In this document: positions 32,967-44,694 of the stretch, piece by piece | How positions within the stretch are numbered: the first letter of the stretch is position 1 | Layout of the letters: every line of letters begins with the position of its first letter | Source of the DNA: Emergomyces orientalis | Lineage: Eukaryota > Ascomycota > Eurotiomycetes > Onygenales > Ajellomycetaceae | NCBI GenBank assembly: GCA_002110485.1 | Contig: MOWL01000067.1 | Span: 1,674,001 to 1,738,000, forward strand | DNA: 64,000 nucleotides | Direction: 5' to 3' | Translations under genes and position numbers: made by a program | The notes under the pieces: model-generated | What the model saw: the letters and a program-made list of their open reading frames with translations, nothing else | What the model was told of the DNA's origin: nothing | The model's database searches: none

Positions 32967-34486
32967 TTTCCTACCCTGCTCAGATGAAAGATAAAGAGCA
33001 TCCCCCGTCCAGGGGTTTTTAGATTTTATCTTTGGTGATTTTCGAGCCACAGTGTTGGTTACGATGGCTAAGATAAAGAGTTTAACTTATCAATATTGTT
33101 ACTGGGACCACTTCTGCAGGCTTAGAGAGGGAGGGAGTGGAGTTAATATGAGACACTTGAGCAGTGTTAAGAAGTTGGGGGGGCTCGGGATGACAAGAGG
33201 GGTCGCGGTCGTGCTAGTCAATTAACTACACAGTGTATGATATGGCAAGCAGTGCTAGAAGTGTTAAAAATTTATGACATAGAGTTGCACAGTTGTAATG
33301 GAGAGGAATGACAGATCATTGATTGTCATTTTTCTATCTCCTTCTTTTTATTTCAGTCTGGAGTATTGCTCTTCTTTGGCCAGAGAGTAATAAGCAGAGA
33401 AGAGCTGAGGAAGGGGAAGTCGAATGCAAATGATTATCTCTTAGATGCGTGCATGATAGGTGTTAAATCTAATTAGATGTGTTTCGCAAGATTTGTATGA
33501 TGACAGAGGCTAATTTCTAAAATAAAAGGAAAGATAAAAAAGACCGACATACTGCTGATACTTACTAGAGTCAACTGAGCACCTGAATTCAATCAACCAG
33601 TCCAGAAAGAAGCTGGTAGCTAGTCTTCTACTCGCCATAACAAGAGAGAAAGATTAGAGAAAAGATAAATAAACAAAGTGCTGGTAGTTTTATCTCCGAC
33701 ACCTTATCAATAAAAATCTTTGCAAAAAAATAAATAATAAGCACTAATAATCTATATACCAATAAAAACAGAGGTGGGAAGAAGAGGTGAGTTCAAAGTT
33801 TCATATAAGAAAAAAGGGAAGCCAAAAAAAAAACCAAAAAAAAGATCATCAGATCAGCCAATTCAGATAGTTTTAAATAGTCAGTTGAAATGCAAAAGGC
33901 CTGATGAATTTCTCTCTCAACACACATTTCCTCTCTGGCCTTCCCTTCCATTCTAATAATATCCCATTTGCGCTTGTTCGTCCATACCATTGAAACAATA
34001 ACAATAATGAATCGATGATAATTAAAAAAGGAAAGTAGAGAGCCAAAAAAAAAAAAAAAAGGAAAAGAACCGGAACCGCATTTTTCACGGCATTCATACA
34101 TCCATATCCATATCCATATCATCATCCATAATCCATAATCCAATATTCATATTATAAATCTTTTTTCCTTCCCCCGTCCCACCCCCCCCCCTTTTTTCTT
34201 TTTCGTTTTCCTTACCGGTTTTGAATGTCCCAAGCCCCTGCCCTCCTCCTCCCTACCTTCATTTCTTACAAGATATCTGAGGGTATCGCAACTTTTCTCT
34301 ATCTCCAGCAGGGTAGTAGTAACTAGGGACCTGGGGGTAGGCAGGTAAACCAAGTCATCACTCTCCCCCTTTTTGGCTAACCAATAATTTTTTGAACTTT
34401 TTTCTTCTATTTTTTTTTTCTCCACGGTTCCCTTTCGGATGTTGCCTTTGTCATGTTCAAGAAGTGATATTTGTGCATGTGTGTGC

Positions 34487-35188
34487 CTATTGAGTGTGGA
34501 CATCGCCATCCTGCTCGACATGAAGGTGCTCGGTGCTCTCGAGGACCTTGATGTGGTCATCTGGGTACTCAACACTAAAATGCGCTCATAAAAAGTTATT
34601 TTGGTCAGCTGTGCAAACTAATTTCAATACGAGACACGGCGTGTGCAGGGGTGGTTAGGTATCCTTCCTTCCCATTTATATATATATATATATATATAAT
34701 ATATTGACCTTCGCATGATATTGAAACGGTTTATATATGTAAGGGGAAGGAAAAAAGATGAAAAGATGATGACGTACGTGAATCCTTTGATCAAGGTGTA
34801 CTCATGCTTGATGGTCCCGCCGGATTTTCTGGCTTCTTCCTTGGCCCTGGTGATTTTGAGGTGTTGTAAGCCTTCATGCATTCTACAATTTTTGGGATGC
34901 GCGGTAAATAATATTATGAAGGCACGCGCTGAAGTTAAGAGGGGAGTTGGGGAGGGGGGGAGGGGAAGGGTAAGATGACGGAATGGGGAGGGCATCTGTA
35001 GGTAGCGGTATGATTGGGGCCATAAACATACTTTTCCAGTTCTTCCGGTGGAGCGTCTTTCTTGAGAGTGACCTGTCGCGCGCGCGCAAGGGGAGGAAAT
35101 AAGTGTTAGCGATGTCTATGGCCTTTCTATTTGGATGCCTCTTGAGAGAGAGGAGGGAGACAAAGGTGCGACCAACGTTGAATAGCAT
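34487..35188 (-). CDS. PBI2: Protease B inhibitor-like (Pbi2 / inhibitor I9) protein, four exons
   Basis: Four short exons join in frame: 35188-35177, 35072-35032, 34846-34778 and 34574-34487, giving 69 residues. The product runs MLFN / VTLKKDAPPEELEK / AKEEARKSGGTIKHEYTLIKGFT / VEYPDDHIKVLESTEHLHVEQDGDVHTQ. This matches yeast Pbi2 in length and landmarks: VTLKK near the start, GG.I.HE...IKG.T in the middle, and an acidic VE.D..V.T end. Such proteins fold like the propeptide of subtilisin proteases, inhibit vacuolar protease B in the cytosol and, in yeast, take part in vacuole fusion. The first coding exon is only 12 nt and uses a GTTGGT donor, so it is the least certain part. Confidence 0.85.
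34677..34698. repeat. (TA)n microsatellite inside a Pbi2-like gene intron
   Basis: About 11 TA units lie within the last intron (34777-34575) of the inhibitor gene. Confidence 0.9.
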
Positions 35189-37272
35189 GGTGGACTTTTG
35201 AGTGTCGGGATTACTTTGAGGGTAGGGACGGTGGTGAGTCTTGGTATTGGGATTGGCAGTGGTAATGGTGCGGTAGTGGTAGCGGTTATGGCTTTGGGAT
35301 TTCGCGTTGGTTGAAGAGGAGTCTCGAACAGGGGAAATGAAAAAAGAAAAGGGGGATATGCGCCTTAAAAAGGGTAGATGAAAATAGCTGTAGGTAGAGG
35401 TAGATTGGTAGGTAGTTGTGGGGTGTAGATAGGAACAGGCTGTAGATTTCGGGGGAAGCTGGATGATGACCGAATGTTTGCGTCAGGCTGAAGCTTAAAT
35501 TACTTAACGAGGAAAAATGTACTTAGGTAGCTGGGAAGGAAAAAAGAAGAGGGAGAGGAAGAAGAAGAATATGAAGAAAAGAAAAACAAGAAGAAGCTGG
35601 GAAGTAGGACGTTATAAAAGCGGTTAGAATTAAAAATTAGAGATAAGGAGGGGGTATACCCAGACAATGTGAAGGAGATAATAAATTGATAAATAGGGTT
35701 TAAAGAGAGGGGGGAAATGTTTCGTTCCTCTTCGCTTTTTTTGGGGGCTGTACAAGAGTATTGTTTTTTCCAAGATTTTTTTTATTTTTAGCTGATCACC
35801 TGAAGGTGGGCAGTTCCCAGTAGCCTTGGGAACTTTGGGAACTACTATGTCAAAGCCCGCGGGTGCATCCTGAGGCCACTGATGCTTGGGGGAAATATAC
35901 AGCGCTCCGGAGGATGGGAATGCCCGTTTCAAGGTGCATCTGCCGGATTTGGCCCGTGGGAGCCAAAGATAGATAAAACCCTCCCCACACACACACAAAT
36001 TTCCATCAGTGAATTCTGGATATCCACAGCTGTCCACGGGATCTTCAGATATAGATTTGTTCATCCTTCATACTTTCTATTGTTGTCTCTCCCCACGTGG
36101 TTAGCCTACTTATCTTACTTACTGTCCAAGGTGTCTGTTGCGTAGGTACAGTATCAGCTCTCACCCCTCACCCCTCCCCCCTCCCCAAACAGGCTCTTGT
36201 TCCCCCCCTGCTGATATTTCCTATTTATTTCCCTTGGCTGATGCTATGCAGAGTGTCTCCAACAATCTGCACATACATCCACTCGCTGCATCCCGCATCC
36301 ATTAATGCGCAGGTGCAGAATGGGCTACAGAATTAGTTGCAGAAATTACCCCTCGATATGTCTTGGCGGTGGATGACATCATCCGAGGGCTCAATGGCAC
36401 CAAGACTAGTCCCTTCTAGGCCTAGCCCCATCACCACCTGGTCACTCGGCTACTTTCCCCTTTTCTGCCAATCATCGTGGGAACCTTGGAAACTACCTTG
36501 GAAACTCGCTCTCTACTCCCATCCGCGAGCCAACTAGGCTGGTGAGAGACCTTGGGATGGATACTCCGTACTGATATCCAGATCTGGTATCCTGCAGGAA
36601 ACTGACCCTGATTCCCTTGTCGAGGGCTGGCTTGCGGGTAATGATTTCAAGGTCAAAGATCAAAGATCAATACTACGATCTCAGGTCTCAAGTGTCGTTG
36701 AGTGGTGCCTGGTAATTAGTAACCTTGGAAGATTCAATCTCGTTATTGGAATTTACCATTTGTTAGCCTCCAAAATCGTTGAGGTCATCTTATCGGTGTC
36801 AAGCTGGGTGGTTTGGTCATCCCAGACAGAACCCAAATGTTTATTATCACACTGAGGACTCCTTGGTGCGAAAACTCTTGACTCCGGCAACCTCCTTTGG
36901 CTGGTGCCTTTCGCCTTCAAAGAAAAATTTATTCCTGCTCACGAAACAAACTGTTTTCCGACCACAATTCATTGCCCTGTGTCGGTTATATCCAAGTCCA
37001 ACAGTTTTCATTCACTGGTTGGAAATTTCAACACAATGTCAAAGCAAATGGCAGGAGCCCAGGGCGTGGTGTCTTCCACTGGGGACAGCCAGGAGCAGCA
37101 TTTTCTTCCTCTCTGCCCATCTGGAGTGAATGATATAAAAACATAATGAATGAAGTAACTTCAAGTTTGTTGCTTGATCTTTCGGTTTTCAATTTGTTCA
37201 CTACATTACTACTTTTTGTCCCCGCTACTACTGCGGTTCCATATCTGTACTTTCTTTCGTACATTTCTCCTG
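35189..37272. other. Gene-poor stretch upstream of the inhibitor gene
   Basis: G/T-biased DNA (35190-35480) is followed by mixed sequence with a short direct repeat AAAGATC near 36654-36667 and TACTCCGTA at 36562-36570. Open frames on either strand show no domain. It should carry the promoter and 5' UTR of the inhibitor gene. Confidence 0.45.
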
Positions 37273-38500
37273 ATGGAATCCTCACGACCAATATATCCAT
37301 TTCACCACCTTTCAGCGGATCTCCTACCGATTATTCTCGATCATTGTTCTTCGCAGTCAATCGCTAACTTTCGTCTGACCTGCAAAGAACTCTTCAAATA
37401 CGGTACACTAGCTCTCTACAAACGAATAAATTTGAGCATCCACAATTCGGTTCTACTCTATTTCGAACGAGATCCTGAGGTAACAGAAGGTGATACCTAT
37501 AATGAACTTGCGACGGAGGTGTATGAAAATCTCGTACAGGCACAGCAAGCATTCCTGAAGGCGATGCAATCACATCCAGAATACGCAAGATATGTTAAGA
37601 ACATAACTTGGACTCTCCTCTTACCCACGAGTGAAATAGAGATTCCTTTCTACGAAGATGGAACTATCCAGAAAGTTTTCGCGGGGTTTCAAGATCATGC
37701 TATCATGAATATGGAAGTCCTCGGACTTCATGACATATCGTTCTTCAGCCTGGGTGTCCATGTCAGGTCTGCCAAAGCACTGCTCTCGAAAGAGGCGGCA
37801 AGCACGATAGCTAAAGATCCTCCCACTTCCTTGCACCCGACATTTACTACTATCTTAAATTTCGCCCGCATCAAAAAACTTCAGCCCTATTTCTCAGAAC
37901 CTCAACCGTTTAGTGTCAATGTATAAAAGACCGCCGACCCTTCGTAATCCTTTCTATATGGGCAATACCCTAGCGCCCCTCAGTCCGCCGCGTGGCCCTT
38001 TCCAAAGTTTCGGATTTCAATCTCTTCGAGAGTTCATCTTGGACGCTGCCGGCCTAGAGTGTTTCTACTTGCATTGGATCACGCAAGACAACATCAGCTA
38101 GCTCAACTGCCTAGCAGAAGCCGAAAGGAAGCGGTACGGGGAGTGGGAAGCTTTTATCAACAGCGTCAAGCCAACGCTAGAGTCGTTTACCTTCTCTTAG
38201 GCCAAACATCCCTTAACGTTTAGGGGATACTATGAGCTTTTGCTATACCATTTGCGTCATGAACCTACTACTCCTCGCCATTATGTGATACCCACAGAAG
38301 GACAGTGCGTGTGCTACATACTCCCTGCTATCCTGGGCGGTGGCTGGCAGGTGCTCCATATGTTAGAGCTACACGGAGTTCACGAGGAGACGACACAGTT
38401 CCTTAATGACACACTGGTGACTTACGATGGTTTGAATGATACCGTAGAGGATAAAATTAGGTCAGTTCTAGGACCCGGCGTATTTTTCACAATAACATAA
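37273..38500 (+). pseudogene. Decayed F-box / leucine-rich protein gene
   Basis: From ATG 37273 about 217 codons are open. The start reads as an F-box (HLSADLLPIILDHCSSQSIANFRLTCKELFKYG). Near 37888 the frame shifts: the first frame ends at a TAA (37924-37926), while the continuing protein (QNLNRLVSMYKRPPTLRNPF) runs in another frame to 38500. That second frame is broken by TAG codons at about 38099 and 38198. The text on both sides of each stop reads as one protein (AEAERKRYGEWEAFINSV, LTFRGYYELLLYHLRHE). F-box proteins choose targets for SCF ubiquitin ligases. One frameshift and two nonsense codons make a dead copy likely; sequencing error is a weaker alternative. Confidence 0.7.
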
Positions 38501-38959
38501 AATAAACACATCTTTCGGGCGGGTGTGCACATAGACATACATTGTTTTCTAAGGATGTCCTTTAGCCTAGAGGTTCGTTTGTTGCAAGAAATTGAACTTT
38601 TATCACCCATCTTCCCTTAGTCCAGCTCGACTATTTTTATAGGGCGTAACGATGTCGTGTATTACACGGGATAAAACAGCATTCCCGTCCCAATTGTTTG
38701 TTCGCTATGAGGCATAATTCTTCACGGAATCGCAATTAATAGTAAAACCAAACCATACGAGGGAATCAGCACTCCGTTTTTACGCTCCTGTTATAACCAC
38801 GGAGATAGCGAAAGAAAAAAAAAAAGCCCCCAAGCTTTCCTTACAGCAGGGCAAGTAAAAAGTGAACAGGAAGCAACGTAAAGGGATTCACACCCCAACG
38901 AACATCTTCGTTACGCTACTATCACCTCCTCTCTCTGACATCCTAACGCCAAGCTGAAT
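38501..38959. other. Intergenic between two decayed genes
   Basis: Nothing coding was recognised. An A-rich tract lies at about 38813-38825. Confidence 0.4.
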
Positions 38960-39500
38960 CTGAGATCCGTCAAACTATACACCTCCAACCCCCTAATGGC
39001 TTCGTCGTATCCTTCATCTCACGACTACTACTATTATTACTCGCATCCCCCCACCCCCAACTCGACAAATCGCCTCCGGGGCACGTCGACAGTGCATCGT
39101 GCACATCAACGTCCGCAAAGAATGTAAAACAATCCCCCCCTGCCTCGCCGCACTGGTACCCATAAAATACCTCACCTTCTCATCCAACCCCGTCACCTGA
39201 AAATACATTCAACACATCATGTACGTCAAACTCATTCAATCCCCATCCCGCCCCTTCCCTCGTCAGGTTCGAATGGAAATGGTAAAAGCTCACTCCCACC
39301 CCGCCTGCAACCCCACCACCATAAGAAAGTAACAAATTCACATACGGATCACACCGCGTCTGCAGGAATGGTAGACAGGACCATAACCGGCCAATACAGA
39401 GACATGCAATTGGTGGATCTGCCGCGTGCACCAGGCCCAGAAGCGGCTCGCGCGGGTTGTGCAGGTGTCCAAATGTTTAGCAAAGGGCCGTCAATCATGA
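38960..39500 (-). pseudogene. Decayed DUF1989 (urea carboxylase-associated) gene
   Basis: Reading the minus strand across frames recovers family landmarks in order: FWAWCTRQIHQLHVSV, GRLWSCLPFL, TRCDPYVN, FHSNLTREGAGWGL, DVHDVLNVF, QVTGLDEKVRYFMG, FTFFADVDVHDALSTCPGGDL. These belong to the DUF1989 family, often next to urea-degradation genes. There are at least three frame changes. Two fall at homopolymers: a T run near 39192 and a C run at 39134-39140. About 25 residues are missing between the CLPFL and TRCDPYVN blocks. No start codon region is left. It is therefore a relic, and sequencing errors alone would not explain the internal gap. Confidence 0.75.
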
Positions 39501-39672
39501 GGTGTATCATTTGAGGGAACCTCCAGTAGGCCTGGGGAACCTAAGATGTTCCTGGGTGGCGCTTTTGTTAGCCAATCATATCTACCTAGCTTTGTCGCGC
39601 GCTAATACTGCATTTGGTTTTGCGGCTAGTCGGCTCGGATAAACTTAAACGTATATCTCCAGGGAAATCTAA

Positions 39673-39690
39673 TTTTTTTTTTTTTTTTTT
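39673..39690 (+). repeat. Poly-T tract (18 T) upstream of BMS1
   Basis: A T homopolymer lies about 100 bp before the BMS1 start codon. Poly(dT) tracts in fungal promoters tend to exclude nucleosomes; that role is inferred here. Confidence 0.85.
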
Positions 39691-39792
39691 GGATAGAACG
39701 GCAGGTTTGGGCGAGGTTCAACGAGAGGTTTAAAACAGCTCTAATTTCAATCCCTTCGTTGTCTTGAAAGAGCACGGAGCTCGCTTTTCAAG

Positions 39793-42700
39793 ATGGAGGA
39801 CCAGACCAACAGGCCACATCGGAAATCGAAGGAGAAGAAGAAGAAAAATAAGGATCAAGCTGGTACGCATTTTTTCACCCACAATTTTTGGGAGCTTCAC
39901 CTTGACTTGCAGAAGCGGATCTCTAATTTAATTATTATTATTTTTTCGAGCAGGCGCAAATCCTAAGGCTTTCGCTGTCGCGCATGCCGGTCGTCTACAA
40001 AAACAGGCTGCCAGATCCCATGATGTTCGTGCGCCCGTATCCCTTCCGTTATACCTCTTTGCTTTGTTTTTGTTTTATTTTGACATAGCTAACCGCACCC
40101 TGGTGTATCTAGATCAAAGAAAAAAGACTCCATGTCCCGCTCGTGGATCGCCTGCCCGAAGAGGCGCCCCCGATTGTTGTTGCGGTGGTTGGGCCTCCGG
40201 GGGTATGTACCTGTGTCTCTTGAATATGAATATATATTCATTTGCATGCGGCTAGAATGATGCTAATGTCTAAAATCTCTTCGATAGGTTGGAAAAACCA
40301 CTCTCGTCAAATCTCTTATTAAGCGTTATACGAAGCAGACCCTAAGCACTCCAGCCGGGCCCCTCACTGTTGTAACATCGAAACGAAGGCGATTAACGTT
40401 TCTTGAATGTCCCTCTGACTCGCTAGCAAGCATGATCGATGTTGCTAAGATTGCGGATATCGTTCTACTTATGATTGATGGCAACTATGGGTTTGAAATG
40501 GAGACGATGGAGTTCCTCAATGCGCTGTCCTCAAGCGGTATGCCAGGAAACGTCTTTGGAATTCTCACCCATCTCGACCTCTTCAAGAAGCAGAGTACTT
40601 TACGCCAGGCGAAGAAACGACTAAAACATCGATTCTGGAGTGAATTATACCAGGGCGCGAAATTGTTCTACCTATCTGGCGTTATTAATGGAAGGTACCC
40701 TGATCGAGAAATACACAATCTGTCACGCTTTCTGTCTGTCATGAAGAACCCACGTCCACTCATATGGAGAAACTCGCATCCATATTGTCTGGCTGATCGA
40801 TTCCTGGACATCACCCCCCCAACCGCTATTGAGGAAAATCCCAAATGTGATAGAACGGTTGCGCTATACGGATATCTTCGAGGCACTAATTTTCCTGCTG
40901 TTGGCGCAAGGGTGCATGTGCCTGGTGTTGGGGATCTCAGTGTCTCGTCAATTGAAGCTCTACCTGACCCGTGCCCAACACCCTTTATGGACCAAGCAAT
41001 CGCGAAGGCAACTGGAAAATCGGGTCGGAGGAGATTGGGGGAGAAACAGAAACTTCTTTTTGCGCCTATGTCTGATGTCGGCGGTGTTCTTGTTGATAAA
41101 GATGCGGTATACATAGATGTTAAGACTGCTACGTTCGACAGGGATGCGGATAGCGATGAAGAGAGGGGCCTTGGGGAGCAACTTGTTGTTGGGTTGCAAG
41201 GTGAACGAAAACTACTCGGACAGGTGGAGTCTGGGGTCCGATTGTTCAGGGATGGAGAGGCAGTTGCTGATATAAATGTTATTGAAAATGGGGGAGTCGG
41301 GCGAAACCAGAAAAGAAAGGTCCGATTCACAGAAGATCAGGAAAATGGGGCGGATGTTTTAGGGGATGAGGATGAGGGTTTCGAGTCAGATGATAGTGCG
41401 GAAGAAAATGAAGATGAAGACGTCATGCCGCCTGCCGATTTCGAGACAAATTTTAGAGAACGACAAAATGGTGCTTTTCGGCGTGAGGAGGATGATATCG
41501 CTTTTGCAGACAGTGACTCTGATCTTGGGTCAATATCTTCAGCCGAGGACCAAGAGCTGGAAAGTGAAGGGGATTTCGAATATGATTCGGATGAGGTTGA
41601 TGATGGAACTTTACGCTGGAAAGAAAACTTGGCTGCGAATGCCAAGGTTGCCTTCGGAAAAAGAATTCCTTACCGTGTTGCTGACCTCACAAGGATGCTC
41701 TACGACGAGTCAATAACGCCCCAGGATGTTGTCAAACGATGGACCGGCAGGAATGCTGGTGAGGCTGACGAAGACGATAATGATAACGAGGAGGACGACT
41801 TTTTTAAGAAAACTCACGTTGAAGCAGAGGAATCAGACGACAGAACCATTCCAACGTTTGATTATGAGCAACTTGAGAAGAAATGGGAAGACGATGATAA
41901 CATCCAAACCATACGGGGTAGGTTTGCCCGTGCCAAAGTTTCCAAGGGTGACGGATCGGATGATGAGGATGGGGATGAAGACGACGATGAAGATGGAGAG
42001 TTTGGTAATGATGATTCTGACTACGAGGGAGACGGGGCTTTCGAGGACCTGGAAACAGGAGAGGTTGTCGGTGGGGGAGAGGAGAACGGCGAGAAAGGTG
42101 AACCTGAAAATCTTGAGGCGGAGAGAGAGCGAAATGCGAAGAAAAAAGAAGAGCTCAGACTTCGATTCGAAGAAGAGGATCGCGAAGGTTTCGCGAAAGC
42201 AAAGGATGGCGGAGACAAACAAGATGAGGAGCAATTTGGCGAAGATGATTGGTATGACGCGCAAAAGGCCAAGCTCCAAAAGCAACTCGATATCAACCGA
42301 GCCGAGTTTGATTCCCTAGATGCGCTCTCTAGAGCCAGAGCTGAAGGATACAAAGCTGGCACATATGCAAGAATCGTCTTAGAAAACGTCCCGTGCGAGT
42401 TCTCAACCAAATTCAATCCTCGTTTCCCAGTAATTGTTGGGGGCCTAGCGCCTACAGAAGATCGATTTGGCTTCGTCCAGGTTAGGATTAAAAGACACAG
42501 ATGGCACAAGAAAATCCTAAAAACCAACGATCCTCTCATATTCTCTCTTGGCTGGCGTCGATTCCAGACAACCCCCGTCTACAGCATCTCCGACTCTCGA
42601 ACTCGTAATCGCATGTTGAAATATACCCCTGAGCATATGCATTGTTTTGGCACTTTCTACGGTCCACTAGTGGCTCCGAACACCGGCTTTTGCTGCGTAC

Positions 42701-43551
42701 AGTCATTCTCGAATAAAAACCCAGGTTTCCGAATTGCGGCTACCGGGGTTGTCCTGAACGTGGACGAGACTACGGAGATTGTCAAAAAGCTCAAACTAAC
42801 CGGATACCCGTACAAGATCTTCCGAAACACAGCCTTCATCAAAGACATGTTTACTTCTGCTATCGAAATTGCCAAGTTCGAAGGCGCCAGCATCCGAACC
42901 GTTTCCGGAATTCGCGGCCAGATTAAGCGCGCGTTAAGCCGTCCGGAAGGGCACTTCCGTGCTACATTTGAAGACAAAATCCTCATGAGTGACATCGTAT
43001 TCCTACGTGCTTGGTACCCCATCAAACCACACCGATACTACAACCCCGTCACCAATCTGTTGGACGAGGAATATGAACACGGTTGGAAAGGCATGCGTTT
43101 GACTGGAGAAGTTCGCCGCGATCAAAATATCCCCACCCCACTTGAAAAGGACTCCGCATATAAGCCAATTGAGCGCCCCACTCGACACTTCAATCCTCTC
43201 CGTGTTCCTCGCCAATTGGCTGCAGATCTTCCCTTCAAGTCTCAAATCACAAAGATGAGACCTCGTCAAAGTCAATCATATCTCCAGAAGCGGGCTGTGG
43301 TTCTGGGTGGTGAGGAGAAGAAGGCCCGCGATCTGTTGCAGAAACTCACCACCATGCGGAACGAGAAGATGGCGAAGCAACAAGCTGCAAAGGAAGAGCG
43401 GAGAAAGGTTTACCGGGCCAAAGTGGCGGAGAATGCTGAGAAGAAACAAGAGCGGGAAAAGCGGGAGCGCGATGAATATTGGCAGCGGGAAGGGAAGAAG
43501 CGTAAGAATGATGGTGGGGAGGGAGGCAGAGGGGGAAAGAAAAGAAGGTGA
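39793..43551 (+). CDS. BMS1: Ribosome biogenesis GTPase BMS1
   Basis: Four exons: 39793-39862, 39954-40024, 40113-40202 and 40288-43551, for 1164 residues. The N-terminus is a lysine-rich nucleolar tail (MEDQTNRPHRKSKEKKKK). The P-loop GPPGVGKT is at residues 74-81, with VVAVVGPPG before it. The GTPase-like domain continues through LMIDGNYGFEMETMEFLN and GILTHLDLFK, where THLD stands in for the NKxD motif, as in Bms1. A long acidic middle region (~370-640) follows. The C-terminal domain (YARIVLENVPCEFSTKFNP, GYPYKIFRNTAFIKDMFTS) matches the AARP2CN/DUF663 type, with a basic coiled tail. Bms1 works with Rcl1 in 40S maturation in the nucleolus. The exon 2 donor is GTTCGT, unusual but frame-fixed. 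Confidence 0.95.
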
Positions 43552-44694
43552 TGATTAAATGTAGGAAGACTCAGATCGTCTATCTTGAATAAAACCTGGG
43601 CTCAATTTCACCATAAAAAGGATGCTTTGTTTTTAAGAGGCGTTTTAAATCTGGCGCGCATTTGTCCCTTACTGAATCTCAGTGGAATGTCGCATTTCGT
43701 TGAGGTCGGAATTGTTTTATCGTTGTACAAGCAACGGTTGGGATACCAGCATTGTTTATACGTGAATTTACTGCATCAGGATGAATTTAGATACTCTCTT
43801 AAACATTTGATTGACCCGGTCAGTCTGTTTTTTCTTCTTTGTATAGTATCTATCTTTCCATGCCTAATAATCCGATATCCACGTGACCTCCTCTATATCA
43901 CGTGCTCGCGCACATGACCGCGCCGCGACGCGTCTCGATTCGGCAAGTTTAGACTACCCGACCTAGGTAGACCTCATCCCTTCACATCTGCGCGACGACA
44001 GATAGCGATGTTGACGGGTTTGAAAAGGCATCTCGGCGGAGAGAATCAAGCCCGTGGATAACAAAACAGACTCATTGTAGACGGCGATATCATTGCCAGA
44101 ATCATGGCCCGTCTCATTATGAATAACCGCGCACACGCTATTACGATGACACTCCGCTTACCGACCCTTTAGCTTCTCGTTCTTCCAACCACTGGTTTCA
44201 CTCCAACGACCTGGTTGCGGAGAGCCAGAACGACTCCAGTTTGTCAAATAAACGTGGCTGAAGATTAATAAGGGGAGAAATATCCTGGTTTGCCTAAGGC
44301 AGTCTAGCTGGGCAGCGGGCCGTTCTTTTTTTCGCGTGACATTGCTTGTGTGGAACGAATTTTTCGCCAGCCATCCTAGCACTCCAGCCACGCGACGCCG
44401 ATCAGATTGCCCTTTCCAACATCCTGCGATAGCAAGCTCCCATCCCCCGCCATATATTCAGGGGCGCTGATTATCTTTGTCTCTTTCGCCCGATCCTATC
44501 TCTCTATTAAATTGGTCGTCACCGACGTAGTGAGGTACTCGAAGACATTTTGGAGTCTAACAAGTGGAATATACTCCAACTAGCCACTTCGGCAATCTCC
44601 GGCTTCGTCCTCAAGTCCCGTCCGTGGATCCCTGCCTATCAACAGCCATTGTAATAATTTTCAATCGACAGTCCCATCTTGCGGCGACAAGACA
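43552..44694. promoter_or_regulatory. Upstream region of the Whi5/Nrm1-family gene with MCB and SCB-like sites
   Basis: The 1.1-kb gap contains ACGCGT (MCB core) at 43928-43933, TTTCGCG (reverse of the SCB consensus CRCGAAA) at 44330-44336, two CACGTG boxes at 43880-43885 and 43899-43904, and ACCTAGGTAG at 43961-43970. In yeasts MBF and SBF bind MCB and SCB sites at G1/S. The sites are seen; their use is inferred. Confidence 0.5.

Larger units (their letters stand above)
31843..34486. other. Long repeat-rich non-coding stretch
   Basis: About 2.6 kb without a supported gene. It holds a (CA)n/(CT)n tract at 32435-32474, a (TAA)n tract near 32935-32963, TACCTAGGTA at 32789-32798, and A-rich tracts at 33720-33845. 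Open frames here are low-complexity artefacts. Confidence 0.5.

Noticed and set aside
33774..34143. Lys-rich and Phe-rich open frames on both strands
   Set aside because: They arise from A-rich and T-rich low-complexity DNA and have no conserved features.
40668..42539. Long open frames antisense to BMS1 and in its other frames
   Set aside because: They are shadows of the biased codon use in the acidic region of BMS1 and have no splice or start context of their own.
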